The notes: generated by a model from the letters alone, not told the origin. DNA of 64,000 bases from Anopheles merus (GCF_017562075.2 NC_054082.1:2474550-2538549), one strand, 5' to 3'; shown: positions 11,761 through 24,900, counted from the stretch's first letter. Numbers and translations are program-made.

Positions 11761-12067
11761 ACAGTAGCTTTTCCTGCATTATAATTCGAGCTGAAATTCG
11801 TTTAATTGCGTGAAAAAAAATAATATCTCTTCGTAATTATTCTTTTTTTTATTTTCCAATTATCTACCCAAAGAAACAGTTCAAATAATCGAACATTGTT
11901 GGTCATATTCTTTTGCTCTAAACTGTCAAACCACCTGGACCGTTCACCAACACACTGTCGCTGTCAAATCGCTGCTGGCTACTGCCAAAGATATAAACAA
12001 ACGACACTGCTCGGCCACTTTCTATGGTGCTGTTTAATAACAAATTGGATATATTTCACCCACAATC
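11761..12067 (+). other. IntS4 promoter and 5' UTR region
   Basis: AT-rich spacer between the presumed 5' end of the LINE and the IntS4 start codon. It contains A/T runs near 11812-11860. No TATA box or Inr is clear enough to annotate. No coding region is visible. Confidence 0.5.
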
Positions 12068-15000
12068 ATGGCTCTGGCAGTGAAACGATCAATTTCGGAA
12101 ATCAGCACACTTCCGGTAAGGTTCATAAACATTATTTTCTGTGTATGAACGATTGATTGCAGTGTTGCATTACCCCCTCCAGGAACCTGCCACGATAGTC
12201 CCCCAGATTACAACCCATCGGCTCTACAAACGCATCCGTCGCAATGCCTGTAAATCCAGCGGCACACTCACCTCCATCCTGTCCTACGTAAACATGCTCG
12301 AGGATGCGACCAGCAACGATGCGCTGCAGATTCTGCTCAAAATCACCGACTCGTTGCACTTCGATGAAAGCGAGTTCCCGGACGCCATCCGCAAGCTGGT
12401 GGAACACTTCCAGCGCGAGCCGGAGTCGGCCGTGCGGGTGAAGATTCTCTCCCTGTTTGCCGATCTGGCCACCGAAACCGGCATCGATGGGCAGCAGCTG
12501 ATCGATGAGGTCATTAAGCTGCTGAAGGTGGAGCAATCGGCCAAAGTCATCTCGCAGGGGCTGATAGTGCTGGAAAAGATAGGCAAATCGTTCACCCCGT
12601 CCGTGGCGTACATCAATCAGATGGTGTTTTTCGCCAAGGTGAAGCTGTTCTCGCCCAGCCACAATGTGCAGCGCCATGCCATCCTGCTGTTGGGCGTGTT
12701 CGTGCTCGTTTCGGACGCGGAAAAGGAAAGCCTCGAGCTGATCGGAAAGTACACCGATTCGCCGGATGCGCGTGTCCGTGCGCAAGCATTTCGTTCGATG
12801 TTGACACTGGGGGAGCGGGGCGTGCAGCTGCCACCGTCCCTGTATCCGAGGGCTTGTGCCTCACTGACGGACGATTATGAGTGTGTTAGGAGGGAGGCAC
12901 TAAACATGGTTTTCGAGCTGGGCGTGCGGCATCCGGAAGAGTGAGTAAAGCCAGTGCCTTCTAGAAGTGTTCTATATCATTCATTTGCCCCTTCAATCTC
13001 TTCACAGGATGATAAAAGTGCAAGACTCCGAGCAGGAGGTGCGCCTGATCGATGACGCGTTCGGGAAGGTTTGCTCTGCGATCTGCGATCTCTCGATGAA
13101 CATTCGCACGCTCGCGGCAGAGCTGCTCGGTGGCATGACGATGGTGAGCGACGAATTCCTGCACCAAACGCTGGACAAGAAGCTGATGAGCAACATGCGC
13201 AAGAAGCGAAGTCTGCACGAGCGAAGCGCGGCCCATTTCGCCAGCGGAGAGTGGTCGAGCGGCAAAAAGTGGGCCGACGACGCACCGAAGGAAGTCATCA
13301 GCGCCGATTCCGTGTCGCTGATGGCGTCCGGCGCGTGCGGGGCCCTGGTGCAGGGGCTGGAGGATGAATTTCTCGAGGTGCGTACGGCTTCGGTGAACTC
13401 GATGTGCAAACTGGCGCTCAAGAATCCGCTGTTTGCGGTCACGTCGCTCGATTTTCTCGTCGACATGTTTAACGACGAAATCGAGGAGGTGCGGCTGCGG
13501 GCGATCTACAGCTTGACCGCCATCTCGCGGCACATTATCCTGCGCGAAGATCAGCTCGAGACGATGCTCAGCTCGCTGGAAGATTACTCGGTGGAGGTGC
13601 GCGAAGGGCTGCACCTCATGCTGGGAGCGTGTAAAGTGTCCACCAAGGCGTGCCTCACGCTCGTTGTGCAGAAAGTGCTGGATGTGCTGCTAAAGTACCC
13701 GGAAGATCGTCTCTCGACGTTTGGCTGTATGCAGCGCGTGGGCCAGAAGCATCCGGAGATTTGCATGTCCATCACGCCACAGCTACTGCTGGACCATCCG
13801 TTCTTCGATAGCGCCGAGCGGGACGTTGAAGATCCCGCGTACGTGTGCGTACTTATCATGCTGTTCAATGCAGCGCAGCACCTACCGGCCATGCTGAGCT
13901 TGTTCCCCGAAACGACAATCAAACACTACGCGTACCTGCGTGACACGATGCCCAACTTTGTGCCTCGCCTAGCCGTTGGCGGAGACACGAAGGAGCTCAA
14001 TCTGATCGGGTCCACTGGCTCGAGACAGTTCCTGGAAACGCTGCTTAGCAACATCCAGCGCGCCTACTCCGCTCCCCAGGCCCGGCAAGCGTTGCTGAAA
14101 GCGGCCCAGGATGATTTGGATCGCTTGGCCGAGATTGATCCGGCCTTCTCGGGAACGGCCAACTTTACGTCCGTGTTTTTCGGCGCACAGCTCCAGATGG
14201 AGCAGCTGCAGCTGGCCGCCACAGGCCATTCGATCAAGGCCCCGATCAAGGAGTGTCTTCTGCAGCTGATCAAAAAGTGTCTGATGCTGCAGAATCTCTT
14301 CTCGAACCTCACGATCGATGATCAGTTGTTGGTGAAGCAAATGTGCCTTCGCGCCAGCGCCCTCAATCTGGTGCTGATCGTGAAGGACCGGTCGCAGAGT
14401 GCCCTCGGGCCTTGCCAGCTATTGCTGCACATTGCAAGCGATGCGAGTAGCTTCCTGCAGGAAAATACCCCGCTCATTGCGGACACGTTTACGAGCGCCA
14501 TCCTGACCAAGCTGGCCTCGGTGGGCGATCCGAAGCCGGGCCGTGTGTATCGAGAGATTTTACCAATCGTTCAGACGGCTGCCCCAGTTGTTATTCCTCA
14601 AATCAACACAAATGTAAGTATGCGCGTGGCTGTGTTTCCGCCTTCGATTCTTCTCACTAACACTATTCTATCTTTCCGCAGATCAAAATGTGCAAAGCAC
14701 GAATCATTGAACCGACCGAAAACTCGTACAGTGCGGAGAACGTCATCAAGGTGACGGCGGGGCTGATCGCTGCCGTTCCGTTTGTGGCCGAGTTGGAAAA
14801 TCTGCAGCAAAGCCAGCGGCAAGACCTGCGCCTGAAGGTGAAGTATCCGGACCAGAACGTGCACATCATCGTGCCGCGCAAGCGCGACCTAAAGAAGGTC
14901 ATGACGGAGCAGGGCGAAAGCGAATCGCAGTGGCGATTGCGGACGAAGGTTCTGCTGTCGCACGGCGTCTGGACCGAAGCATCGACCGTTGAGATAACGA

Positions 15001-15092
15001 TCTGTTTGTCGGTAAAGCCCAACAATGAGCTGGAGCTGTGCAAACCGGTCAAGGTGCACTTTGCACCCAAGCCCGTCAAAAGAGGATTGTAA
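12068..15092 (+). CDS. Integrator complex subunit 4
   Basis: IntS4 is the HEAT-repeat scaffold that binds the IntS9-IntS11 endonuclease heterodimer. The complex processes snRNA 3' ends and cleaves nascent promoter-proximal RNA in the nucleus. Four exons: 12068-12115, 12183-12940, 13008-14613, 14682-15092, with introns of 67, 67 and 68 bases and consensus sites. The total is 940 residues, close to human INTS4 (963). The N-terminal two thirds is HEAT repeats. The segment LDFLVDMFNDEIEEVRLRAI is nearly identical to the human protein, as are LREDQL, HPFFD and the KHYAYLRD stretch. The C-terminal 137 codons form the beta-rich domain ending in KPVKVHFAPKP. The start lies in a 16-codon first exon (MALAVKRSISEISTLP) with G at +4. 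Exon 2 ends in phase 2 and splits a Glu codon. Confidence 0.95.
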
Positions 15093-15935
15093 GACGAAGC
15101 TCCCAGTGGGTGAACTGGCGCACTAACGTTAAGTCTAATTTGTATGTACATTTAAAACAAAATACAAATACTACAAAAAGGAGAAACTACTTTTTAAAGC
15201 GTTTTTGCGTTTTGTTCAAATATTGCTCACTTTTGCTTTATTAGTGTGTATAATCAATCTGTTTCTGCCTTTTCACCCCCGGTCCACGCGCCTCAGTTCA
15301 TTGCTCTGCATCACCCTTTTTTGCTAATAACACAATCTCTCTCTGTCTCTCTCGTACTAATTACGCACGCACGCTTTGCTTAATGTTTATCGTTAACGCA
15401 CTTAAAAATTGTTCCTACATGCAGCTGATGTAAAAATTGTAAGATAAATATACCACTGTCGGTCACTGCTTCGCTGCTCCCTCTCTTTCTCTCTCTCTCT
15501 ACCCGGTTGCCCGCAGTCACCGGTATTTGCTTGCTCATCACTTTCAAATCAATGTTCTTTTTCTTTAGTTCTCGTGAACAGATGAACCGGGACGAATGAT
15601 GAAATCTTACCGTTAAATGCGCAAAATCGCATACAAAAGCGGAACGACGGAGGGAACGTTCTGATCAGATTAGGATAGGGGGGAGGGGGGGTAGATTTTC
15701 TAGTATCTTGGATTGTTTTACACAAAAATAGCTTTCACACACTTACAGTAAACGAATACGATTGATCATATCAATTGTACGGTTTAAAGGATGCACTTTG
15801 CGTGTTGCAGATGTAAAAAAAAACAGGACGCTTTAGAGGACACATACACGAGGGGGAAATGCGTGCGCCAGCTCCGTCGAAGCTTTTCCGCCTTGATCAC
15901 GGTCACTACTACTTGTTTCGATGGCTTTCGTTTGC
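15093..15935. other. convergent 3' UTRs of IntS4 and the FARP gene
   Basis: Intergenic space between two stop codons facing each other. A variant signal AATACA at 15161-15166 could serve IntS4. The reverse complement of AATAAA at 15237-15242 could serve the minus-strand gene, giving it a 3' UTR of about 700 bases. CT-rich microsatellites lie near 15340 and 15480-15500, and a G-run at about 15678-15690. No coding region is visible. Confidence 0.55.
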
Positions 15936-18170
15936 TTAGTTTCCGTTGCTACCGTTATTGTTGATTAGATTGTTCGAGTTGATTGTGGGCGATGAGCGGG
16001 ATTCCTGAATTTGAGTGGCGCTACGCAACACCTCCATCCACCTGGAAGAGAGAGAGAAAAGCAAAAATGCCGAATTTAATTACATTACAACCCCTTTAAG
16101 CCAATTTCCTTCCCTCCTTACCGATTGTACGTGTGCTCACTCTCTGCGCGGAAGAAGTAGGTGTGGTTTTTGAACGAAAGCTTAAAGACGTACTCCTTCT
16201 GCACCGCATCCTGAATGCCGGGAGGCCCTACCGTGTACCCGAGCAGTGGCAAGCTGGCAAGGGCCGCATCGTCCGAGTAGCTCTTGTAGAAGTACAGACA
16301 GAACGATGTCAGCACGACCCACAGCTTCTGCCAGCCGGAGCTGTTTTTAAACTTTCGCAGCAAGTAGCCCGATATTTGATTCTATTTCAAAGGAAACATC
16401 ATTCATTCGGTTAGTAAACATGCGGACGAATTCGTTGCTCTTCCGGGACGGCCAGCACTTACCCTTCCCGAGCGAAGATGATCGTCGAGACAGATCGTGA
16501 CACCACGATGCCAACACACGTGCAGGGCCGTGTTGTTGCGAGGCGATGGCTGCCTCGCTGCGGCCGGTGGCACAAGCGCACTGCTCAATCCGCAAGCTTC
16601 CAGATTTTCCTCAGACGATGCTAAAAATCGCAAACAAAATTCGTCACCAAACTGCGCACCCACACAGGGACACCGCGCTTTAACTTACTGCATGTTTTGA
16701 TCGACACGATGGGCAGCTGGGTCTGGGGTTTGTACTTCAGACTGTTGGCCGCCTTCGCCAGCTCCTCCAGCCAGAGCGTCTTCTCGACCGTGGTGCCCGC
16801 ACTCACGGTGATTGCCCGCTGCCCGCCAAATATCACAAACGCGTTGTGCTCCGCATTCTCCGTCAGCAGCGAACGGACCGGCACGTGGCCGAGCACCTTG
16901 AACGTCTGCGTCACCGGGGACTTTACCGCGTACAGCAACACGTCGGAGAACAGGAAGAACATGCGCTGCTGCAGCCCGCGCTTGGAATGCTTCAGTAGGC
17001 AGCCCTGCCGGATCAGCTTCCGGTCCGGCTGCACCAGCCCATCGTACCCGTCGATGTCGCGCTGGATTTCGCACAGCAGGCTGTGGTTTTCCGACGCCGT
17101 CAGCTCGCGCCTGATCACCTCGGTCGAGCGGGTCAGCATCATCAGCGTACCGTGGCAATCCGTGCGATCGAAGTGATCTTCGCCGTAGTGCGCCAGCAGC
17201 AGCTCCAGCAGCAGCTCGTAGTGCAGCAGCCGGTGCAGTGGCTTCAGGATGAAGTAGCTGATCGGCAGATAGCATACCTTCTGCAGCTCAAACTCCCGGT
17301 ACGTTTGCTGGAACTTGTCGTCGTTGTCGTACAGGTCGTTCAGACGCTCCAAAATTTCGCGATGACTCTCGACGTACTCGTCGTATATCTGGTGGAAGGC
17401 CGAAACGACACGCTCCGTTAGGAATGCGGTATCACACTTTAGGAGAAAGCCCCTACTTACCGGCAAAACGACCATATTCTTCAGCATTACGTCGCCAATT
17501 CGATGTGTTTCGTGACCGCCGCGCCCTTCCCACAGCAATATCCGATGCTCGAGATCGCGCAGAAAGACGCTGTGATGCTCCAGCATCGACTCAAAATACT
17601 GAAACAGAGGTTGAAGATTTTCCAAATCTTCCGGTGTAAGCTCCTCGCGGAACCACTGCAGAGAGAAAGATCAATATTATTACCACCATCTCAAAGGCGA
17701 TCACCTTCCAACCCTCCCTTACCGTGTTGATAACGTCCAAATCCTTCTTGTACGTTCGCTCCGTCATGAGCAGCTCCTTCGCGAGGAAGTAGGCCCGATC
17801 GGTCGGCCACTTCTTCTTGCGCATCTCCTCGTCGATCGAGCGCAGCGTGCCACTGTTGCCATTGCCCAGACCGACACCGGACGACGTTTGCCCGTTGGTG
17901 GCTGAGGGCTGTTGGTTTGGTAGTTGTTGTTGATCATGTTCTCGTCCACCGTGTGCAGCGCACCCCCGTTGCTGCCACCGAAGTGGCCATTGTTGTTCCT
18001 GGCTCGAGCTTCCGCGCTGCCCAGATCGTAGCTGCCCGTTTCGCCCCGGGACAGGGAATTGTTGTTCGACTTATCCGCCGTGCCCAGGGCCAGCTCGTAC
18101 CGGTTCGGCGATTGCACGATCTCGCTTCGCCGATCGAGCGAAACGTTCCCATTGATACCGTGGTAATCAT
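15936..18170 (-). CDS. DH-PH-PH module exons of the FARP gene
   Basis: Six exons encode the catalytic end. The DH domain begins at the DRAYFLAKELLMTERTYKKD segment (about 17800) and runs through FELQKVCYLPISYFILKP. PH1 contains GLQQRMFFLFSDVLLY (about 16,960). A linker exon carries ALHVCWHR, which matches a short conserved stretch in vertebrate FARPs. PH2 begins NQISGYLLRKFKNSSGWQKL and ends at the WMEVLRSAT helix, followed by an Asn-rich tail and TAA at 15936-15938. Exon 18170-17723 reads in one frame upstream (through a TGSYDLGSAEAR segment) and another downstream (LRSIDEEMRKKKW). Its 448-base length cannot satisfy both splice phases. Confidence 0.85.
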
Positions 18171-21100
18171 CTGCGACGGAAGGAGACAAAAGGGAGTAGG
18201 GCTTTGTTAGAGACATTTTATCTTCAACATTCATCGCTTACATCTAATAATTGCAAAACTACACAGCATAGACGAAATACGTAAATTATCTACAGAAAAA
18301 ATCAAACTTTGTCTCTCTCTCTAACAGACGAAAGAGAGAGAGAGAGAGACAGAGAATTTGGAAACCAAAACAGATTGTTCATGCGAGGATCATAATTATG
18401 GTACATGAGATGAGCGGGAAACAGCGAGGGCCAAATTTGTGCCAACTTAAACACGTAAACTTATACTTAAATGGAGTAAATCATTCTTAATCCTAATTAC
18501 TATCAGCTATTGGACTATAAATAAGGATTTACATGCGCACGAACGTGAACTTAATAAGCTAGGTTTTGACTAACGATAAGAAGCGGATTGTGTGATCGCT
18601 CGTCTGCGATTGTTCACTTACTCTCGTTCAACATCATCATCATCATCATCGTCCTAGTGTGTTACTCTTGACAGCGTTTACCAAAATCGAACTCATAACG
18701 TTTAAAAAGAACTAAATGATCGCGACTACGTTCGCGATTCGAAAAACCACTAACTGACGCGGATTTGATTAATTTTGCCTTTATTTATCACCTTTACTTA
18801 TTTCGCCAAGAGCTGCACACGGTTGGGTGCAATTCAGATTTGGGGGGTTTGCTGTTCGCATTTCTCTGACTGACGGGGTGTTCTGAGAGTTTGTTAGAAT
18901 TGATGTGGGCTAGTGTTAGCTTAGTATAGAAAATAATGCAATATTTCACAGAAGAATATGGTTATATATGGGCGTTTTCGTACTAGCGTGCCTGTTTTGC
19001 TGTTGCTGTCTTGCTGTTGCTTTTACTTTGCTAAAACCTATTCCAATCATCGTGAGGATCAATCGATCGTACGTGTGTTGTAAGTCTATCATTGTTTAAC
19101 TCGTATGTTGGTGAAATGTATTACGAAAACTTGCGCCTCATCTGCGCACACATCTTTGCCGATACTCTGTTTTGTAACGTTTTGGCGAATTACTAACGAA
19201 TTAATTTTCTTAATTTTGTTTTGGCATTCCTTTTTTTTTGGCCTCATGTCTGAACTTGTTCAAAGAGTCAAAACTATCAAATACATCATTGCATCAACGT
19301 CACTCCTTCGCGCCACTCCTTCACTGTCTTCCTTTTCGGATGAGATCGATCATGTCCCCCCTCCTTTCGAGTAACTAATTATATTATGTATGCATATGTT
19401 TAATAACGTTACTCAACTTTCGTATATGCGACGACGCCGTTCGCCCTTCGTTTGCCCTTCCTTCGTCAATCTTCATAAATGCTTAAGTAAACAACATTTT
19501 CTATGATAATAACGTACTTATCCGTCATGCGCTTATAATATGTTTATAGAATTTGCTGCCTCACTTCTCTCTCTGCCGGTGAATATAAATGGGTTAGTCA
19601 AATGATTACGAAACGCTCAAAATACGTTATAAAACATGCCCCCTGTCCTCTCTCTCTGTCGCACCTTTCCTTCCTGCCAGAACCTTTGGCCATCATTCAT
19701 TGTTGAGTAACATCTAATCTAATTTCATTTCGCTGTGTTTTGTTTTGGCCTCAGTGTTTGTCCTCAGCACTGTACCGTTCGTTCGTTTAATAGTATAATT
19801 TAAAACATTCAATGACTGTATGTAACTGTTTTCGAGATTGATCTAAATGCGGCAATGTATTTGCGTCTTGTTTTAAACGCAGTAACTTTAAACTCATGTT
19901 AATAGGACGTGGGGTAAGGTAAGGCCAAGAGATATTTTGCTAACGTTCGAAAGAAAACATTGGAAGTAACATGAGTATTTCGTACCATCCTTGTCCCCAG
20001 ACACAATACAACGTCCTTTCATTTGCCACGCAAATTGCTAACGAACGAACCAAAATAAATCCAAACATGGTTCCAACACAAACGGTAAGAGTAAAGGCTC
20101 TCAGCATCAATTTTTCGATCAACAGTTCATAAATATATGCATGATTTCTATGAAGTCTAGAACTCTGCTGGATTATTAGAATATTATCTTTGCTTGCCCT
20201 CCACACTACACTATACTAACTCGAGATATAACGATGCTCTCCTGTGGCTTTGACACAATTTTACTTCCTTCATTTCCATCCTTGCCCGATCCTTTTTTTA
20301 TTTTATTCATTTCTGAGTCATTTTCTGCTTCTGCTTTTCGCTACGTTAGGCTGAAACTGCAACCTAAAAGGGGGAAAACAACACACGGGACGACATTCAT
20401 AAGATACGCATTTCGCATTCCGAATGCAATGACCGGTGGTGGCTGTCGCTTCGCTCGCAAAACTATTGGCCTATTAAGCTAGCCTGTCCGTTTTATCGCC
20501 TAATAAATGCAGACCTAACACCCACACACATAGACAAGAAGCAATTTTCAACAACGTTACTACCCTCTCCTGTCTCTTCACCAAACACAGAGCGCAGTGA
20601 ACCATTTTACGATCGTTTTGGAGGGGAAAAATAACCCAAAAGTCGTAGTGTAAACATGAATATAAAAACCTCAGAATCAGACAAAACAAGTAAACAATAC
20701 AGGTACGTCTAGTCTATACTGCGCTTGCGGGGTTTGCTCGATCTGTGCCATGTTGCAAAAACAAACGAGTCTCGTCTCTCTTTCTCTAGTTGTGCGGCAT
20801 TAGTTATGGCAACAAGAACACAATCTTTGCTTCAACGATTCCTATCCTTTTTGTTCATTAAAATGTGTCGCAATACCCTGAACACATCCATGTATATATA
20901 TATATATATTATATGAGAGAAAGAGTGATCGTGAGCGATAAATGGAATAGATCTTAAAGATTTGGCATACTTCTTTCACAACGTCGATCAGTTTTCACAT
21001 TGGCACTGTGTTTTCTACGGAGGCCATACGCCAGCACGCGCCCCACCAAGACATTCAGCTCATTTCGATTCGCTTAAACAGCATTGTCCTGCTCGTCCTC

Positions 21101-21865
21101 CTCCTCCTCCTCCTCGTCGGGCCCTTGTTGATCATCACCTTCCTCTTCTTCCTCCTCCTCCTCAACGTAGATCGGAGGTGGTAAGGCTTTCAGGTCGAAC
21201 GCAACCGACACATCGACACTTTTGCCCGGTTCCACGTACCCCAGCTGCTGTTGCTGCCGCTGTTGATGTTGCGATTCCAGCTCCACGTAGCGCGGCCGGC
21301 CCTGCTCCATGCGCCGCGCATACGAGCAGGCCGAGGAAGACTCGTTCTCGTAGTCAGACAGGAAGTCGGGATAGGGAATCTCGACGTTCTTCTGGTAGCG
21401 GGAGCTGGTGCCCGGTGCGGCCCCGCTGCTACGATTGTAGCCCGCCGCGAAGCTGTCCTCGCTCGAGTAGCACACGTCATCCGAGAGGCCGGCCTTCGTC
21501 TCCGAACAGCTGCCACTTTCCGGCGTGTACTGCACACCCTGGTACTCCAGGTCGTGCTGCTGATCATCGCGCTTCGTCTGGCGCAGCCGACGCTGCCGGA
21601 CGGGCTTGACCGGCGGCGACGGAGTGTCCGATTTGTACAGGTTCGGGTTGGTTATGTGGCCCAACCGATCGTACCGCGGGAAGCCCATCTCGTCGACGTT
21701 CTCCGTCATGTCCAGACCCTCGAACTTGTTCGAGTACGACGCACTCGGGTACACGCCGGCCCCGTTGCGGCTGGGCGTCACCTCGTCCTCATCCACCCGG
21801 TACGTCTCGTCCTCGTAGTCTTCGGGCAGCTGTTCCAGCTCTTCCTCAAAGTCCGGATAGCGCTG

Positions 21866-21903
<38 letters not shown>

Positions 21904-24900
21904 TCATTACCGCGTCCGACGAGCCCGAGTCCAGCTCGGGGAAGTAGCCTTCCGAACATTCGGAGCTTTCCTGATGCTCCAGCGGTCGATCGAGCCGGCT
22001 CTTCTTGAGCGGTACGGTTCGCTTCTTCCGGTAGCCGCGCGCTCGCAGCTTCGGATCCTGCGCCCGGTGGTCCAGCGAGCTGTCGGTATCGTTGCCGCTC
22101 GGCGGACTCTTCGGCACAAAGTTCCTCGGCAGCGAGCTTTTGCGCGGCGGTTTTTGCACCGGCGGCGGCAACTGATTCGGTGCGATCGGAGGCGACTCCG
22201 AGCTAAGGCTGCTCGAGTAGTAGGGCGAGCAGCGGACCAGCTTCTCGGGCCGCGGGAACATGGGCGACGAGTTGTCGGTGCTGGTCGCTTCGCTGGTGTG
22301 TGTGGTGGTCGACGAACTGCCGAGGCTTTCCTCCACGATCTTGTTCAGATCCGACGACACCAGATGCTCGTGGAAGGACTGGCTGTGACGCATCTTCGTG
22401 GTCTTGTACTCGCGAATCTGCGACTTTGACAGCGTTTTGTCGTCGTAGCTGTGATGCTTCACCAGCGGCTTCTCGGCCATCGGCGTCGGGCTGGTGGAGG
22501 GCAGCGAGTCACCGCGGGGCGGTTTGCTAGGTGCCGAGGCCACGGCCATCGGCGTAAACTCCTGGCTTTGGTATCGCTCCGTCAGCTTCTCGCTCTGGCC
22601 GTACAGTTTCTCCGTGAACGTCTCGGTGTCCGAGATGTCCTGGCTCTGGTAGCGTTTGGACATCACTTCGAGCGACTTTCGTTTGCTGGCGCCATCTTGC
22701 GGTTCAATCCTCGCAGACGAAAGGACTTTGCCCTGTGGCAGAGGTTGCTGTGTTACGGGCATTCTCTTCGGACTCTTCTCGATCACGTCCACGATCTTGG
22801 GCGGCAGTCTCGTTGGACGTTCCGGGATCACCACGTTCGTTTCGCTGGAGGCCATTCTGGAGCTTTCTCCCGCCTCGATCGGGTAGTGCTTCGGAATCGG
22901 AGGTTTCACGTGCACTCCCGGTAGATCCTTGCGATGGTCGTCTGGTGTGGCGACAGCCACCTTTTTCACCACCTTGGGCGGTTTCAGTGGGACATACTCG
23001 AAGGTTCGTGTCGATGTAGCCCCACCGGCAGCTCGTTCCAGCGAGGAGGAGCCCTTCACGCCATTACCTCCACTTTCCAGCTGCTTCAACGCTTCGACTT
23101 GCGCGATCAGCGTGTTGCTGCTGCTCGTCGACCACTCCGTAATGGTCTGGGCCATCTCGGTGAGCGTCAGCGTGGTGTCATCGCTCTTAGTGCCGGACGA
23201 GAACTTGGTGTCCGTTTCCGAGTTGCTGAACGGCTCGTACCGCGGACAGCCCCCGTTCTCCGACACGTTCTCCAGCGAAAAACGCTTGCCACCGCCAGCA
23301 TTGTTGGCCTGGTTGGTGTTGCTGCTCGAGAAGCTGCCGCTCGTCTTCTCGTCCAGACTTTCGGTCGACTTGTGCACGCTCGAGCTGATCGAGCTCTTGG
23401 TATGGTTCGATTTCTCGCTCTTCGCATTGCCGGAGTGGTTCGAGACGGCCGACAGACTGTCCGAGCCGGACAGGTTCGCATACTGCCGCACCGTGTTCGT
23501 ACCGGTCGACCACTCGGAAATGCTAAGCCCAATCGAGGTGTCCTCCGAGTGCGAACTGTGCGTGCAGCGCTTTTGCTGCAGTCCCATCTTTACCGTCCCA
23601 TCGAGATCCGTGCCGAACGAGCTCGTCTCCTCCTCGGAGTGTGAGCTGTGGCTGCACTTCTTGCACGACTCGTTGCTCAACCGACGCGGCTCCAGATTGC
23701 GCAGCCGGACCGTCTCCTCCATGTACGTGCCACAAGACGTTGACAGCATGTCGTCGATCGAGGTGTCGGAATTGTTGGAGCTGCGGGAAAACTTTTGCTG
23801 CCCTCCACCATACTCCATACCGCCGGACGAGGACGGTTTACTATCGTCGGGCGATATCTCGATCTTCACCGTGCCCGGACCAAACACTTCGTCGTTCATG
23901 AAGAAGTCATCGTCGGTGATGGGACTCAAGTTCTGCGGCGACTTTGTCGGTTGCGATATGATGACCCGGTCGGGGTTCGGTTCTCCCCTTCCCGCAATAC
24001 CGCCCGTAGTCGTCGAGGAGCCCAGCGCACGCTGACTGGAGCAAATGTCGAACGTGGACTTGAGGCAGCTTGTCGGACCAAGCGCACCACTCAGACAGGT
24101 CGCATTTTCGTAAGTAACGGCTGTCTCGTACGTCTTTGCATCTTGCAGCGCCGACACCAGATAGGCCGTGCTCTCGTAAGGAACTACCATCGAAAGCGAA
24201 GGACTCGGCGATGAGCCCGACTTTCCGGACAGAGATGAGCCCGAGTACGACCCAGATCCGGAACCGGTCGGAATGTAGTCCCGTTTCGGAGGCTCTGGAA
24301 TATCGTCTCCAGCAACCTCCGCGTAATCTGGATCGGAATCATCGGACCCGCCAGTAGTCGGTTCGGTGAACGATTCCACCATCACTTGCGTTGGGTGCTG
24401 CGGTTCGTTCACGTGGAATGTCTGCACGTTTTCCACGATTGGAGCGTGCTCCAGCATGCTGGACGGGGGTGTTGGCCAGTTGTCCGACTCTTGCGACTGC
24501 CGAGCACCTGCCATTGCCTGCTCCGTCCAGTATGGTCGCATGGGAGGCGGCATAATCATGCCCGGAGGTCCCCCGACGCTCGGATCAAACCGCTCTCCCG
24601 GCGTACTGTCGTACGGTATGTCCGGCAAGGGCCAGTCTTCCGAATCTTGACTGCCACCACCTATCGAAAGACACTGCAAATCGGGCTTGCTTTCCGCCGT
24701 CTTTAATCCATTACCTCCCCCCGCCGCTCCACCCCCTTCGGTTACGTGGGACACGGTGAAGCGACCGCTCTTCACCACATTGCTCTGGTAGATCTCTGAC
24801 AGCCGTTCGGCTGCGGCCGAGTCGCACGGAATGTCCGGCATCTCCGCCGACGTTCTGCGGTCCGCGTCGGATATGTACGCCGGGTTCGAGTTAGAGTGCA

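Larger units (their letters stand above)
18171..21073 (-). other. 3' UTR of the giant isoform and intron before the DH exons
   Basis: Noncoding AT-rich sequence. Minus-strand AATAAA signals lie at 20297-20302, 20302-20307 and 18780-18785, any of which could end the giant-exon transcript. A (TA)n run and a CT/GA hairpin are listed separately; a CAT trinucleotide run lies near 18633-18650. No open frame here resembles a gene. Confidence 0.55.

Noticed and set aside
11881..11889. Possible LINE target-site duplication (GTTCAAAT also near 6902)
   Set aside because: The eight-base match is not adjacent to the A-tail on one side or to a plausible 5' end on the other.
21251..22429. 392-codon plus-strand open frame opposite the giant exon
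   Set aside because: Shadow of the GC-rich third positions of the minus-strand coding exon; Arg/Val/Leu-rich with no motif.
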